The position numbers and the translations under genes are program-made. From the NCBI GenBank assembly GCA_937885175.1, contig CAKZZO010000020.1, forward strand, positions 1 through 35,673: a stretch of 35,673 nucleotides of DNA, written 5' to 3'. Positions 1-9,752 of this stretch are shown piece after piece. How positions within the stretch are numbered: the first letter of the stretch is position 1; each line of letters begins with the position of its first letter. Source of the stretch: an uncultured Treponema sp. (lineage in GTDB: Bacteria; Spirochaetota; Spirochaetia; Treponematales; Treponemataceae). The notes beneath the pieces are model-generated. The model saw nothing but the letters and a program-made list of their open reading frames with translations. It made no database searches and was not told where the DNA came from.

Positions 1-131
1 ACACGCTGCAACGGTAGCCTTTTTGCTGCACATTCATTTCATTTGTCCAGCCGATATTCAAGCACGATATCTATAATGCGTTTGCCTTGGGCAAAATTCC
101 CCTTGCTATAGATTTTTCCTCTTCTTTACAG

Positions 132-137
132 TATAGT
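132..137 (+). promoter_or_regulatory. -10 box of uvrA, leaderless arrangement
   Basis: The hexamer TATAGT ends six bases before the GTG at 144, so transcription would begin at or next to the start codon. No good -35 element lies at 16-18 bases. The same geometry recurs at phoH, the rlmK-like gene, xre and murG in this window, which raises confidence. The 143 bases upstream of the gene hold no recognisable gene. Confidence 0.5.
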
Positions 138-143
138 AGCCTC

Positions 144-3092
144 GTGAGTGCAATCAATTTCGTAGACGGCGACCGCATTTCGATTCGCGGCGCAAGGGAA
201 CACAACCTTAAAAATATAGACGTGGATTTGCCGCGGCATAAACTGGTGGTCATTTCTGGCTTGAGTGGAAGCGGTAAGTCCTCGCTGGCTTTTGACACCC
301 TCTTTGCCGAAGGGCAGCGCAGATACATGGAAAGCCTGTCGTCCTATGCGCGGCAGTTTTTGGGCAGCATGGACAAGCCTGATGTTGACTTGATTGAAGG
401 CCTGAGCCCTGCCATTTCCATTGAGCAGAAGACGACTCATCGAAATCCCCGTTCTACGGTGGGTACGGTTACTGAGATTTACGACTACTACCGCCTCCTT
501 TTTGCCCGCATTGGTCGTGCCCACTGTCCAAATTGCGGCCGAGAAATCAACGAGCAGAGCGTAGACCAGATTATCGACACGATTATGTCTTGGGATGTCG
601 GAACGCGCATTACGATTCTGTCTCCTGTCATCCGCGGAAAAAAAGGTGAGCACCAGAAGGTCATAGAGGACGCTCAGAAAAGCGGTTTTGTCCGCGCAAG
701 AATCGACGGTCTTATGGTGGAGCTGGATGATTCAATAAAACTGGACAAGCAGAAAAAGCATACGATTGAACTGGTTGTGGACAGAATTGCCCTGAAAGAC
801 GACATCAGAAAGCGTCTTGCCGAAAGCGTGGAAACCGCCCTGTCAAGTGCAAACGGCATCATCACGGTGGTGCGCAGAATCAACAAGTCTGATGAGGCTT
901 ACGAGGACATCCTTCACGGCATCATGGCAAGCGGTCAGGCTGTAGATACGTCAAAGGACTACATCGAGCAGGAAGTGTTTTTCAGTCAGAAGAACGCCTG
1001 TCCTGAATGCGGTATCTCTATCCCTGAATTGCAGCCCCGTCTCTTTTCCTTTAACAATCCCTTTGGCTCCTGTCCTGACTGCACGGGCTTAGGCGAAAAG
1101 ATGGAATACGACATTGACCTGATGATTCCCGACCGGACTCTGAGCTTTAACGAGGGTGCTCTGGCTCCCTATAATCCCGACTCAGAGTGGAACCGCTCCA
1201 TGTTTGAGGCGATTGCAAAGGAATACAAGTTTTCGCTGGAAACACCCTTTGAAAAACTGACAGGCGGTCAGCAGGACATTCTGATAAACGGCACGGGAAG
1301 TCATGCGATAAAGTGGACTTACAAAAAGCAGAGTGGGGAAGGCTATTCTGAATACAACCGCCCCTGGGCAGGACTTTTTGCCGACATGCGCCGCCGCTAT
1401 GCCGAAGCCTGGGGTGATAATGCCCGCACGAATCTGGAAAAATACATGAGCCACAAGGAGTGTCAGACCTGCCACGGAAAGCGGCTCCGCCCCGAGGCCT
1501 TGGGGGTAACCATTGGCGGAAAGAACATTTGGGAACTCTGCCAGTTTTCCGTGGCGGATTCCATTGCCTTCTTTGACGGCCTCAATTTAACTGAGACTCA
1601 AAACCTGATTGCAGTGCAGATTCTAAAGGAAATCAAGGCGCGCCTGCACTTCTTAAAGAACGTGGGCTTGGACTACTTGACTTTGGAACGCTCTGCGGGA
1701 ACTTTAAGCGGCGGTGAGGCTCAGCGTATCCGCCTTGCCACCCAGATTGGTTCTGGCTTGACGGGTGTCATGTACATTCTGGACGAGCCTTCCATAGGAC
1801 TTCATCAGCGGGATAATCAGCGTCTTATCGACACTCTGACCTACCTCCGTGACCTCAAGAACACGGTGATTGTGGTGGAGCATGACGAGCAGACCTTGCG
1901 CACGGCGGACTGGGTGATTGACATTGGCCCTGGTGCTGGCGTACACGGCGGAAAGGTGGTGGCTTCTGGCACTCCTGAGCAGATTATGCAGGTCAAGGAA
2001 AGCCTGACCGGTCAGTATCTTGCGGGAAAACTCCGCATGCCCATACCAACTCAGCGCAGAAAGGGTAACGGACACAAAATCAGCCTGCGTGGCGTAAAGG
2101 AACACAACCTGCAGAACGTAAGCGTGGACATTCCTCTGGGCACTTTCACCTGCATTACTGGCGTGAGCGGAAGCGGAAAGTCTACGCTTTTAAGCGATGT
2201 ATTCTATCCTGCGATAAGCAACAGGCTCATGCGCACGGATTATCCAGTGGGTTCCTACGAGGGCATTGAGGGGCTGGAATACATCGACAAGGTAATCAAT
2301 ATTGACCAGAGCCCCATAGGACGCACCCCCCGCAGTAACCCGGTGACCTATGTGGGTGTCTTTAATAGTATACGGGATTTGTTTGCGGAACTTCCCGACA
2401 GCAAGGCACGGGGCTACAAGGCGGGCAGGTTCAGCTTTAACGTAAAGGGTGGCCGTTGCGAAAACTGTCAGGGGGCTGGAACCATAACCATTGAGATGAA
2501 CTTCCTTCCTGACGTATTCATCCAGTGTGACGTATGTCACGGACACCGCTTTAACGCGGAGACCCTGGACGTGCGCTACAAGGGAAAGAACATCAGCGAC
2601 GTGCTGGACATGACGATTGAGGAAGCGGCGGATTTCTTCAGCCACATTCCTCACATTGCCCGCAAGCTGGAGACTCTAAAGAGCGTGGGCTTAGGCTACA
2701 TCCAGCTGGGACAGAATGCCCTGACCCTGAGCGGCGGTGAGGCTCAGCGCGTAAAACTTGCGACTGAACTAGCCCGGCCTTCCACAGGAAAAACGCTCTA
2801 CATTCTGGATGAGCCAACGACAGGCCTGCATTTTGCGGACGTAAAGGTACTCATGGAAGTGATTCAGCGGCTGGTGGACAAGGGAAACACCGTGGTGATG
2901 ATTGAGCACAACCTTGACGTAATCTGTCAGGCAGACCACATCATCGACCTGGGGCCAGAGGGCGGCACTCGCGGCGGCAGAATCGTCACCACGGGAACGC
3001 CTGAGCAGGTGGCAAAGGTTGACGGTTCATTTACCGGCTATTACGTAAACGAAATGCTGGAGCGGGAAAAGAAGCGGAATAAGGAAAAATAG
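144..3092 (+). CDS. uvrA: Excinuclease ABC subunit A (UvrA)
   Basis: This is the damage-recognition ATPase of nucleotide excision repair; as a dimer it loads UvrB on DNA lesions in the cytoplasm. The protein shows two ABC ATPase modules, each with a P-loop (GLSGSGKSS near the N-terminus and GVSGSGKST in the second half), two LSGGEAQR signatures, and the UvrA zinc-binding CPxCG and CxxC pairs, including the GRCENCQGAG module in the second half. I chose the GTG at 144 (982 aa, close to the usual 940-950) because homology starts just after it (ISIRGAREHNLKNI) and a -10 box sits six bases upstream. A TTG at 87 would add 19 residues that do not resemble UvrA. The gene is complete and lies 40 bases before the LptD-like gene on the same strand. 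Confidence 0.97.
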   Translation: MSAINFVDGDRISIRGAREHNLKNIDVDLPRHKLVVISGLSGSGKSSLAFDTLFAEGQRRYMESLSSYARQFLGSMDKPDVDLIEGLSPAISIEQKTTHRNPRSTVGTVTEIYDYYRLLFARIGRAHCPNCGREINEQSVDQIIDTIMSWDVGTRITILSPVIRGKKGEHQKVIEDAQKSGFVRARIDGLMVELDDSIKLDKQKKHTIELVVDRIALKDDIRKRLAESVETALSSANGIITVVRRINKSDEAYEDILHGIMASGQAVDTSKDYIEQEVFFSQKNACPECGISIPELQPRLFSFNNPFGSCPDCTGLGEKMEYDIDLMIPDRTLSFNEGALAPYNPDSEWNRSMFEAIAKEYKFSLETPFEKLTGGQQDILINGTGSHAIKWTYKKQSGEGYSEYNRPWAGLFADMRRRYAEAWGDNARTNLEKYMSHKECQTCHGKRLRPEALGVTIGGKNIWELCQFSVADSIAFFDGLNLTETQNLIAVQILKEIKARLHFLKNVGLDYLTLERSAGTLSGGEAQRIRLATQIGSGLTGVMYILDEPSIGLHQRDNQRLIDTLTYLRDLKNTVIVVEHDEQTLRTADWVIDIGPGAGVHGGKVVASGTPEQIMQVKESLTGQYLAGKLRMPIPTQRRKGNGHKISLRGVKEHNLQNVSVDIPLGTFTCITGVSGSGKSTLLSDVFYPAISNRLMRTDYPVGSYEGIEGLEYIDKVINIDQSPIGRTPRSNPVTYVGVFNSIRDLFAELPDSKARGYKAGRFSFNVKGGRCENCQGAGTITIEMNFLPDVFIQCDVCHGHRFNAETLDVRYKGKNISDVLDMTIEEAADFFSHIPHIARKLETLKSVGLGYIQLGQNALTLSGGEAQRVKLATELARPSTGKTLYILDEPTTGLHFADVKVLMEVIQRLVDKGNTVVMIEHNLDVICQADHIIDLGPEGGTRGGRIVTTGTPEQVAKVDGSFTGYYVNEMLEREKKRNKEK

Positions 3093-3132
3093 TTTTGTCG
3101 TTCGATTAGTGAATGTGCGCGGATTATAAAAA

Positions 3133-6100
3133 GTGTTTGATAGACAATGGTTTGTGACAGTTTTGCTTTCTCTTTTTGTGTGCATCGGCATGGCCTTTGC
3201 TGACGATGAGAAGAGTGTCATTTCCATTGAAAGTGCCCAAAAGACAGAGTACAAAAAGGATGTCGTTACTGGAAGCGACACCATAGTGCTGTCTGGAGGC
3301 GTGCGAATCAGCGTGGCGCGGGGCAGCACAAAGACAACTATCCTTGCAGATTTGGTCAACTACAACCGCGAAACCGACATGATTTATGCCGAAGGAAATG
3401 TCGCTCTGGAACAGACAGGCTCTAAGGCAGGCGGCGAAAAAGTAACGGCAAAGAGTCTTCTATTCAATACGGCATCACTGGAAGGCATTTTTGACAACGG
3501 CCGCGTCGTACAGACACAGAGTGATGCGCTTAACTTGCCCTCAGGTTCTACCCTGAACGTGGCCTCAACTATTTTTGGCCGTGACTCTGGCGGTACGATT
3601 GCATTTAAAAATGGCGAGCTGACTTTCTGTGATGATGATGACCCTCACTGGAAAATCCGTGCCCGCAGGATATGGTTGCTTCCTGGCGGTGAATTTGCCT
3701 TTTTCAGTGCGCTTCTCTATGTAGGTCATGTTCCGCTTTTGTATTTTCCGGCCTTCTACTATCCTAAGGACGAATTGATTTTTAACCCGGCATTTGGTTA
3801 CCGTAACCGTGAGGGCTATTACATCAACAATACACTCTATCTTATCGGTCGTAAGCCTCAGAGCGCAAAGTCAACGGCGGAGACAAACAAGGTGGGTACG
3901 TCCAGCAGCGACAGCAGTGACAAGATAAATTTTTTCAGTCTGATGAAGACCAATGGCTTGAAGGAGCAGAAGAGGGAAGGGCTTGTGCTGCATAACCTTG
4001 ATCAGGATTATTCGGGGGATACGTCGAAATACCTAAAACTGATGGCGGACTACTATGCAAACCTGGGTATTATGGTAGGTCTGGACGGCGTCTTTAAGCC
4101 GAATGAGGTCATCACTTCTCTTGAAGGCAAGTTGCAGTTGGGCTGGAGCAATACGATTTTCCAGAGCGGTTCGACCTTCCTTCCCTATGCCGCAAGTGGT
4201 GAACGCTACAGTGACTCTTCCAATTTTATGGGCATAAAGACTCCCTTCCGCTACATGGGAAACTTTAAGATGTCCATTGCAAAGCCCTTTTCCCTTACGC
4301 TTTCCATGCCCATGTATTCTGACCCCTATTTTAACTATGACTTCAACAACCGTGCGGAAACAATGGACTGGATTGACTTCTTGATGTCCAGTCCCTCGTC
4401 AAATACCGATACGCCCTCTATCAGCGAAACCTCCAGTTTTATCTGGCAGCTGGACGGATCCTATACATTCAAGTTGCCTGATGCCATCAGTCCCTTTGTG
4501 TCTTCGCTTTCTATCTCAAACTTTTCGTCATCTTTGGTATTTGCTTCCCAGAACAATACGAGCCTGAATGACACGGATAAAAAGAAAAGCGACGGCTATA
4601 ATGAGGTGAGTCCGGAACGAAAATTCTACTATCCTTCGCAGATTACGCCCTTTAAGTCATCGGTTAAAATTTCCGGTACGATTTTCCAGTATCCCTTGCC
4701 GGACAGAAAATCCACCACGGCAAATGTCTCCGCGTCCCTGCAGCCGCCCAAGGAATTTGACACCGGCGAAAAGAAAGAGGGTGAAAAAGACGGCAAGACG
4801 GATTCAGAAAAAAAAGAAGACGAAAAAGAAACGGAAGAAGTCACGAAATACTATTCGGATACGGCATTGCCTTCGCTTACGGCTACCGTTCCCTCTCAGA
4901 CCTCCTTTTCCGGCATTACCTACAAGCTGGGCTATTCGGTCTCCCCGGATTTTACATCCCAGTTTTCCTATGCCTCAACAAACTTGAAGACTCCTGAAGA
5001 TTTTAAATGGAATGACTTACAGGCGACCTACTATCAGGTAAAGGCTCCCACCACAATTACCAGTAACCTAGGCTATCGGGACAGTTTTGTGTCCTTGAGC
5101 GACACTTTTACCTTTGAGCCCGTCTATCAGGATCACCCCTACTTGAAAGAGGCGGATGATACCGGCACTGCAAACGGCGGTTATACAGAATCACAAATCA
5201 AGTCCACCCGCAATACTGACTACAATGCGCGAAAACTCGATTTGACAAATTCCAATGCGCTTTCTGTCCGTCCTTTCTATTATACCAAGTATTTTTCAGA
5301 AACAGCACTTACCTGGAATACAACCCTCAAAATGGTGCGAACCAAATATATCAGTGAAGATCCCAATGAACCTGAATGGGAATATCTTACTGGAGACGTG
5401 ACGGACTCTGAAAGCCTGACGGTACACAATTTGAACTTGGTGCTGGCGGCAAAAGAAGGGGACTTTAGCCAGAAACTGTCGCTCACCACTACACTGCCGC
5501 CCCAGGTGGACAAGTACACCGGCACATTTTCCCTGGGCTTTCCCTATACCTCTTTTTCAATCGGAACCGGTGTGCACCGCAAAAGCAAGGATGATGACAC
5601 TTGGGTAAAGGAAAATATTTCAGAGACCTTCTCCCTTTCGCTTTTCAGCAGCAAACTCAAGTTCTCTCAGTCATGGACTTACAATTCGGAGGAGTCCTAC
5701 AACGAATCGCTGAAGTTTTCCCTTTCCGGTTATGGTGCCCAACTTGCCTATACCATGAGCTACACGTCAAGCTATGAATTTATAACCGGGTCTGGCTGGG
5801 TGTCAACGGGAGAAAAGGATTTTCAGCCCTATAATGTAAGCCTTGCCTATGCAACTCCCAGCAAGAATTTTACCTATTGGACAAACCGCATTTCCCTTGC
5901 GCCCGCGCTATCTACCAGCGTCGTCTATGACTGCGTGCGTCCGACCAACAGTTACTTTAAGTTCATTCCGTCAATTACCTTTAAAATCAACAATTTCCTG
6001 AACATCACTTTCAGTGCAGAAAGCCGAAACAGTGTCATTTACCGCTATTTCTGTTCTGAAGACGAATATGAGGATAAATACCGCAGTGCAGGTGAGCGAA

Positions 6101-6411
6101 ACGTATTCAAGGATTTGATTGATTCATTTCGTTTTGATGATGAGTCCAAGCGTCAGTCCTCAGGCTTTAAGCTGCAGAGCTTTAACATAAAGGTGACTCA
6201 CGAACTGCATGACTGGAATCTTGCCGCTGAATTCAGCATCAAGCCGCGCTATATTACGAATTCTACCTCAGGATTCGATTCAAGCAGAAACAGTGGCAGT
6301 CCTTACTATGATTTCAGTCCTTATTTTTCTATCAGCGTTGTATGGCGACCGCTTGAAGGCATGAAGACGCAGGTTGTTGACGAATACGGCGAATGGAAAC
6401 TGAACCCGTAG
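3133..6411 (+). CDS. LptD/OstA-like outer-membrane protein
   Basis: A 1092-residue protein with an N-terminal signal peptide (hydrophobic core about residues 8-22, ending AFA), an OstA/LptA-like beta-jellyroll at about residues 40-170 (repeats such as YAEGNV and the tract around residues 85-125), and a long C-terminal part rich in alternating aromatic/polar strands typical of an outer-membrane beta-barrel. LptD inserts lipopolysaccharide in Gram-negatives. Treponemes such as T. pallidum lack classical LPS yet keep a homologue, so the cargo here is uncertain. A strongly charged Lys/Glu tract (about residues 545-572) interrupts the barrel region and is probably a loop. The start is a GTG with no Shine-Dalgarno. 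A perfect hairpin terminator follows the stop. Confidence 0.8.
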   Translation: MFDRQWFVTVLLSLFVCIGMAFADDEKSVISIESAQKTEYKKDVVTGSDTIVLSGGVRISVARGSTKTTILADLVNYNRETDMIYAEGNVALEQTGSKAGGEKVTAKSLLFNTASLEGIFDNGRVVQTQSDALNLPSGSTLNVASTIFGRDSGGTIAFKNGELTFCDDDDPHWKIRARRIWLLPGGEFAFFSALLYVGHVPLLYFPAFYYPKDELIFNPAFGYRNREGYYINNTLYLIGRKPQSAKSTAETNKVGTSSSDSSDKINFFSLMKTNGLKEQKREGLVLHNLDQDYSGDTSKYLKLMADYYANLGIMVGLDGVFKPNEVITSLEGKLQLGWSNTIFQSGSTFLPYAASGERYSDSSNFMGIKTPFRYMGNFKMSIAKPFSLTLSMPMYSDPYFNYDFNNRAETMDWIDFLMSSPSSNTDTPSISETSSFIWQLDGSYTFKLPDAISPFVSSLSISNFSSSLVFASQNNTSLNDTDKKKSDGYNEVSPERKFYYPSQITPFKSSVKISGTIFQYPLPDRKSTTANVSASLQPPKEFDTGEKKEGEKDGKTDSEKKEDEKETEEVTKYYSDTALPSLTATVPSQTSFSGITYKLGYSVSPDFTSQFSYASTNLKTPEDFKWNDLQATYYQVKAPTTITSNLGYRDSFVSLSDTFTFEPVYQDHPYLKEADDTGTANGGYTESQIKSTRNTDYNARKLDLTNSNALSVRPFYYTKYFSETALTWNTTLKMVRTKYISEDPNEPEWEYLTGDVTDSESLTVHNLNLVLAAKEGDFSQKLSLTTTLPPQVDKYTGTFSLGFPYTSFSIGTGVHRKSKDDDTWVKENISETFSLSLFSSKLKFSQSWTYNSEESYNESLKFSLSGYGAQLAYTMSYTSSYEFITGSGWVSTGEKDFQPYNVSLAYATPSKNFTYWTNRISLAPALSTSVVYDCVRPTNSYFKFIPSITFKINNFLNITFSAESRNSVIYRYFCSEDEYEDKYRSAGERNVFKDLIDSFRFDDESKRQSSGFKLQSFNIKVTHELHDWNLAAEFSIKPRYITNSTSGFDSSRNSGSPYYDFSPYFSISVVWRPLEGMKTQVVDEYGEWKLNP

Positions 6412-6441
6412 TTAAAAAACGCCCTCCTGGCGTTTTTTAAC
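6411..6441 (+). terminator. Intrinsic terminator after the LptD-like gene
   Basis: A perfect 13-bp inverted repeat (arm GTTAAAAAACGCC) around a five-base loop, with the 3' arm ending in a run of six T. It begins at the last base of the stop codon and separates the uvrA/lptD-like unit from the phoH unit. Confidence 0.9.
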
Positions 6442-6467
6442 TAGACAGAAACTGGCGTTGAAATTGG

Positions 6468-6496
6468 TTGCAATTATGCGTGTTTGAGGGTACAAT
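6468..6496 (+). promoter_or_regulatory. Sigma70-type promoter of phoH (leaderless)
   Basis: TTGCAA (6468-6473), a 17-base spacer and TACAAT (6491-6496). The -10 box ends eight bases before the GTG start at 6505, so the predicted transcript starts at or within two bases of the start codon and no Shine-Dalgarno exists. It lies just downstream of a strong terminator, as expected for a new transcription unit. Confidence 0.75.
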
Positions 6497-6504
6497 AAAG
6501 GCAA

Positions 6505-7455
6505 GTGGAAACGTATACGATTGTTCTGCCGGACACGGATTTGGTTACGCGGGTCTGCGGCACGAATGACAGCAATTTAAAACTCATAGAAACACATCTT
6601 GGCGTTCCTGTCTTTACTCGTGGAAACGAACTGTCTCTGGACAATGCGGATCCCCAGATACGCGAGCAGTTTCAGTTTATCATAGACCGCATTGTGGACG
6701 AAATTACCGAAAGCGGCGAAAGTTCCCCCGACATGGTGCAGGCCATCTTAAACGGTGGTCATGAAGATACGGCTTTCAACGTGGCGGAAAGTGCCATTGC
6801 CATTCCCGGAGCCGTGCGCAAGGTCTACCCCAAGACAAGAAAGCAGGCTGCCTTGATACAGGCTTTTCGCCGCTGTGATTTGGTTTTTGCCACGGGGCCT
6901 GCGGGAAGCGGAAAGACTTTTCTTGCGGTGGCAGAGGCTCTGCGTCTTGTACTCAGCCACAAGGTCAATACGATAATTCTGACTCGTCCTGTAGTGGAGG
7001 CAGGAGAGAGCCTTGGCTTTTTGCCGGGAGACTTGCAGGACAAGATAAATCCTTATGTGCGCCCCCTTTATGACGCAATGAATGCAGTTTTGCCCCGGGA
7101 AGTAGTGCATAAACTTACGGAGCATGGTATAATAGAAGTGGCACCGCTTGCCTACATGCGTGGACGGACGCTGAATAATTGCGCAGTTATTCTGGATGAA
7201 GCCCAGAATACAACAACGGAGCAGATGAAAATGTTCCTGACGCGTATGGGAGAAGGGGCAAAAGTTTTTGTAACAGGAGATGTAACGCAAATCGATCTGC
7301 CAAAGAAAAAAGCCTCGGGACTGGTACATGCATTGCGCGTGCTGTCACCCATTGACGAAATTGGCAGAATCATGCTGACGGATGCGGATGTTGTCCGCTC
7401 ATCACTTGTCAGAAAGATTGTACAGGCATACGAACATGAGCAAGACGAATACTGA
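6505..7455 (+). CDS. phoH: PhoH-family ATPase
   Basis: A 316-aa PhoH-like P-loop ATPase, thought to act in RNA metabolism together with YbeY. The N-terminal KH-like region carries the family pattern near residues 25-75. The P-loop ATGPAGSGKTFLAV lies at about residues 129-142, Walker B reads VILDEAQN, and the TRPVVEAGESLGFLPGD and TGDVTQIDLP motifs are typical of PhoH/YbeZ. The length is normal for the family. The GTG start is supported by the promoter only eight bases upstream. The 3' end overlaps the next gene by 20 bases, and the order phoH, membrane HD protein, ybeY, corC is a conserved bacterial arrangement. Confidence 0.95.
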   Translation: METYTIVLPDTDLVTRVCGTNDSNLKLIETHLGVPVFTRGNELSLDNADPQIREQFQFIIDRIVDEITESGESSPDMVQAILNGGHEDTAFNVAESAIAIPGAVRKVYPKTRKQAALIQAFRRCDLVFATGPAGSGKTFLAVAEALRLVLSHKVNTIILTRPVVEAGESLGFLPGDLQDKINPYVRPLYDAMNAVLPREVVHKLTEHGIIEVAPLAYMRGRTLNNCAVILDEAQNTTTEQMKMFLTRMGEGAKVFVTGDVTQIDLPKKKASGLVHALRVLSPIDEIGRIMLTDADVVRSSLVRKIVQAYEHEQDEY

Positions 7456-9235
7456 AAAAACGCCGTTCTTCGCTTCCTTGTGGAAGGCGGTTACTGATTA
7501 TGTGCGGGTAAAGTGGCATATTCTGCTGCTTTTTATCGTTTCATTCCTTGTGGTAACAGGCATTATCTATATTGATCGTTCTACATTGGAAACCGTGGCA
7601 TCTTTTTCGTTGAGTGAATATGAAGTGGGGCAGATTGCTGACCGCACGATTTATGCGCCTCAGTCCATTCCTGCCGATGAACTCTATCCAGTCTCAATAG
7701 AAGAAGGAGAAAAAGTCATCCGCAAGGGCTTTCCCATCAGTGAAGAAGACTATATGAAACTCCGCAAGATGGCGGCCTCTCCCCGCTATATTGACTACCG
7801 TGCTTTCTTTGACAATGTGCTTTTGCTTGCCTTGCTGTCTGCCCTCTGCTTCCTCTTGTTTTCGCCTACGCTTTTGGGCAGGGAGGTGGAATTTAAGGAA
7901 TTGATGCTGGAAGCGATTCTTTTTGTCATCGTTTTTGCGGCAACTGTTTTTGGCGGAAAGACTCCTTCCTTTCAGTCCGTCTATGCGCTTCCGATTGTCG
8001 TTCCTTCGGCACTTTGTGTCTTTTTGATTGCGATTCTTTTTGGACAGACTTCTGCCCTGTATTTTTCGTTCATTCTGGCTTTTGGTGTCTTGAATGCCGC
8101 GCATTTCCATGAGACTTCTGCAAGCCTTGCCATCGCCCATATTGTTCCCAGCCTGTTTACCCTGGCATCCGGCCTGAGTGCGGCCCGTATTGTCCGCCGT
8201 ATTGAGCGGCGTATTGATTTGGTTTTTGCCTCAATCATGCTTGCGCTTTTGCATGTGGTCTTTATGACTGTGTTCAAGGTAATCTTTAACGACAGTTTCT
8301 CGGACGCACTTTTTGTACTTCCCTGCATTGCCCTGAACGGCTTTCTTTCCGGCATTCTGGTACTGGGGCTGCTTACGCCACTGGAATCCATGCTGAATAC
8401 GGCTTCTGTCTTCCGCCTGATGGATTTGAGTGACTTGAACTCTCCGGTTATGCGCCGTATGCTTTTGACAGCCAGCGGCACTTACAATCACAGTATGCTG
8501 GTGGCAACTCTTGCAGAAAACGCCTGTAAGGCAATCGGGGCAAACGCCCTGCTGGCTCGTGTAGGTGCATATTATCACGACATCGGCAAAATGGATCAGC
8601 CTGAATACTTTGTGGAAAATCAGGCGGGCGGTGAGAACAAGCACAACAATATCAATCCCTCGCTTTCTGCATCCATTATCCGCAGTCATGTTAAGCGTGG
8701 TGTGGAAAAAGCCCATCAGCTTAGGCTTCCGCAACCTATTGTGGACATCATCGGCGAACATCACGGAAACAGTGTCATGGCTTTCTTCTATAATGAAGCA
8801 AAGCAGAAGGATCCCAATGTCAGTCCTGAGTCCTATTCATACACAGGAAATCCGCCTACCTCCCGCGAAAGTGCAGTGGTGATGATAGCGGATACCGTAG
8901 AGGCTGCCTGCCGTACGCTGGAAAAGCCCTCCGTGCCGCGTCTGGACAAATTCATTCAGACCCTCATGCAGTCTAAAATTGACAATCACCAGCTGGACAA
9001 CTGCCGCCTTACCTTTGGCGACTTGACTAAAATCCGTGAGTCTTTTGTGCAGATTCTTGCAGGCTACTACCACAGCCGCATCGAATATCCCAATCAGAAA
9101 GACCCTGATGCGGAATCAAAGTCTGGCAGTGAGGGAAATCCCATTCCCACTGGAGCGACGGAAAATCATGGTGGCAGTGAAAAAACAGGTGCAACGCTGA
9201 GCGAAAAAACTTTGGACGAGGCAAAGAATTCATGA
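7436..9235 (+). CDS. Membrane HD-domain phosphodiesterase, 7TMR-HD (PgpH) family
   Basis: A 599-aa membrane protein: one N-terminal transmembrane helix (about residues 28-46), a short extracytoplasmic segment, then a block of hydrophobic helices (about residues 125-330), and a cytoplasmic HD domain with the metal ligands visible as YNHSMLV and YYHDIGK plus the IIGEHHG motif. The family hydrolyses cyclic di-AMP (PgpH of Listeria). The extracytoplasmic part is much shorter than in Firmicutes PgpH. I chose the ATG at 7436, which overlaps the end of phoH, because homologous sequence begins after it; an upstream ATG at 7382 would lie deep inside phoH. The last 45 residues are polar and low-complexity. 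It ends in an ATGA overlap with ybeY. Confidence 0.88.
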   Translation: MSKTNTEKTPFFASLWKAVTDYVRVKWHILLLFIVSFLVVTGIIYIDRSTLETVASFSLSEYEVGQIADRTIYAPQSIPADELYPVSIEEGEKVIRKGFPISEEDYMKLRKMAASPRYIDYRAFFDNVLLLALLSALCFLLFSPTLLGREVEFKELMLEAILFVIVFAATVFGGKTPSFQSVYALPIVVPSALCVFLIAILFGQTSALYFSFILAFGVLNAAHFHETSASLAIAHIVPSLFTLASGLSAARIVRRIERRIDLVFASIMLALLHVVFMTVFKVIFNDSFSDALFVLPCIALNGFLSGILVLGLLTPLESMLNTASVFRLMDLSDLNSPVMRRMLLTASGTYNHSMLVATLAENACKAIGANALLARVGAYYHDIGKMDQPEYFVENQAGGENKHNNINPSLSASIIRSHVKRGVEKAHQLRLPQPIVDIIGEHHGNSVMAFFYNEAKQKDPNVSPESYSYTGNPPTSRESAVVMIADTVEAACRTLEKPSVPRLDKFIQTLMQSKIDNHQLDNCRLTFGDLTKIRESFVQILAGYYHSRIEYPNQKDPDAESKSGSEGNPIPTGATENHGGSEKTGATLSEKTLDEAKNS

Positions 9236-9714
9236 GCAACAGCGTACTCGTTTCTGTGCAGGAAGAAATGGAGGCTCCCCTCTGGCTTTCAAAGATTGAG
9301 CCTTATGTACAGCAGGTGCTTTCCGCGCTGAAATACGACCGCGAGGAGATTTCCGTGCTCTTTTGTAACGATGCCTTCATGCAGAAGTTAAATAAGCAGT
9401 ACCGCAATATTGATGCGGCGACTGACGTGCTTTCTTTTGAAAACGGAGACGAATATAGTGATGAGGATGGAAAAACCTGGCGCAGCATGGGTGACATTAT
9501 CATCAGTCTGGACACCGTGCCGAAAAATGCCGACTATTTTGGAGTGAGCCAGAACGAAGAATTAAAGCGGCTTTTGATTCATGGAGTCCTGCATCTGAAC
9601 GGTTTTGACCACGGAGACGCACATATTGAGCCGGGCGTGGAGCCCGAAGACGAAATGCTAAAACTACAGGAATCCCTTTTACGCGGGTTTTCTGACACAA
9701 CAATTATAGGATAA
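9232..9714 (+). CDS. ybeY: Endoribonuclease / rRNA maturation factor YbeY
   Basis: A 160-aa zinc metalloprotein needed for 16S rRNA 3'-end maturation and ribosome quality control. The zinc signature HGVLHLNGFDHGD gives the three histidine ligands (HxxxHxxxxxH), and the ATDVLSFE motif is also family-typical. The length is normal. Its start overlaps the stop of the HD gene (ATGA), which suggests translational coupling. The companion phoH is two genes upstream, the usual functional pairing. Confidence 0.95.
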   Translation: MSNSVLVSVQEEMEAPLWLSKIEPYVQQVLSALKYDREEISVLFCNDAFMQKLNKQYRNIDAATDVLSFENGDEYSDEDGKTWRSMGDIIISLDTVPKNADYFGVSQNEELKRLLIHGVLHLNGFDHGDAHIEPGVEPEDEMLKLQESLLRGFSDTTIIG

Positions 9715-9752
9715 AAGGAGAAAAAGCGCGGAAACGTGCAGTAAAGCAGAGT

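Noticed and set aside
87..143. TTG at 87 as the uvrA start, with a TATAAT at 72-77 upstream
   Set aside because: The 19 added residues do not resemble UvrA, while GTG 144 sits six bases after a -10 box and just before the conserved N-terminus.
126..653. Long antisense reading frames inside uvrA and other core genes (for example 126-653, 1704-2105, 6748-7329, 8231-8764, 10514-11227)
   Set aside because: They lie opposite strongly identified genes, have no recognisable domains, and arise from codon bias of the true frame.
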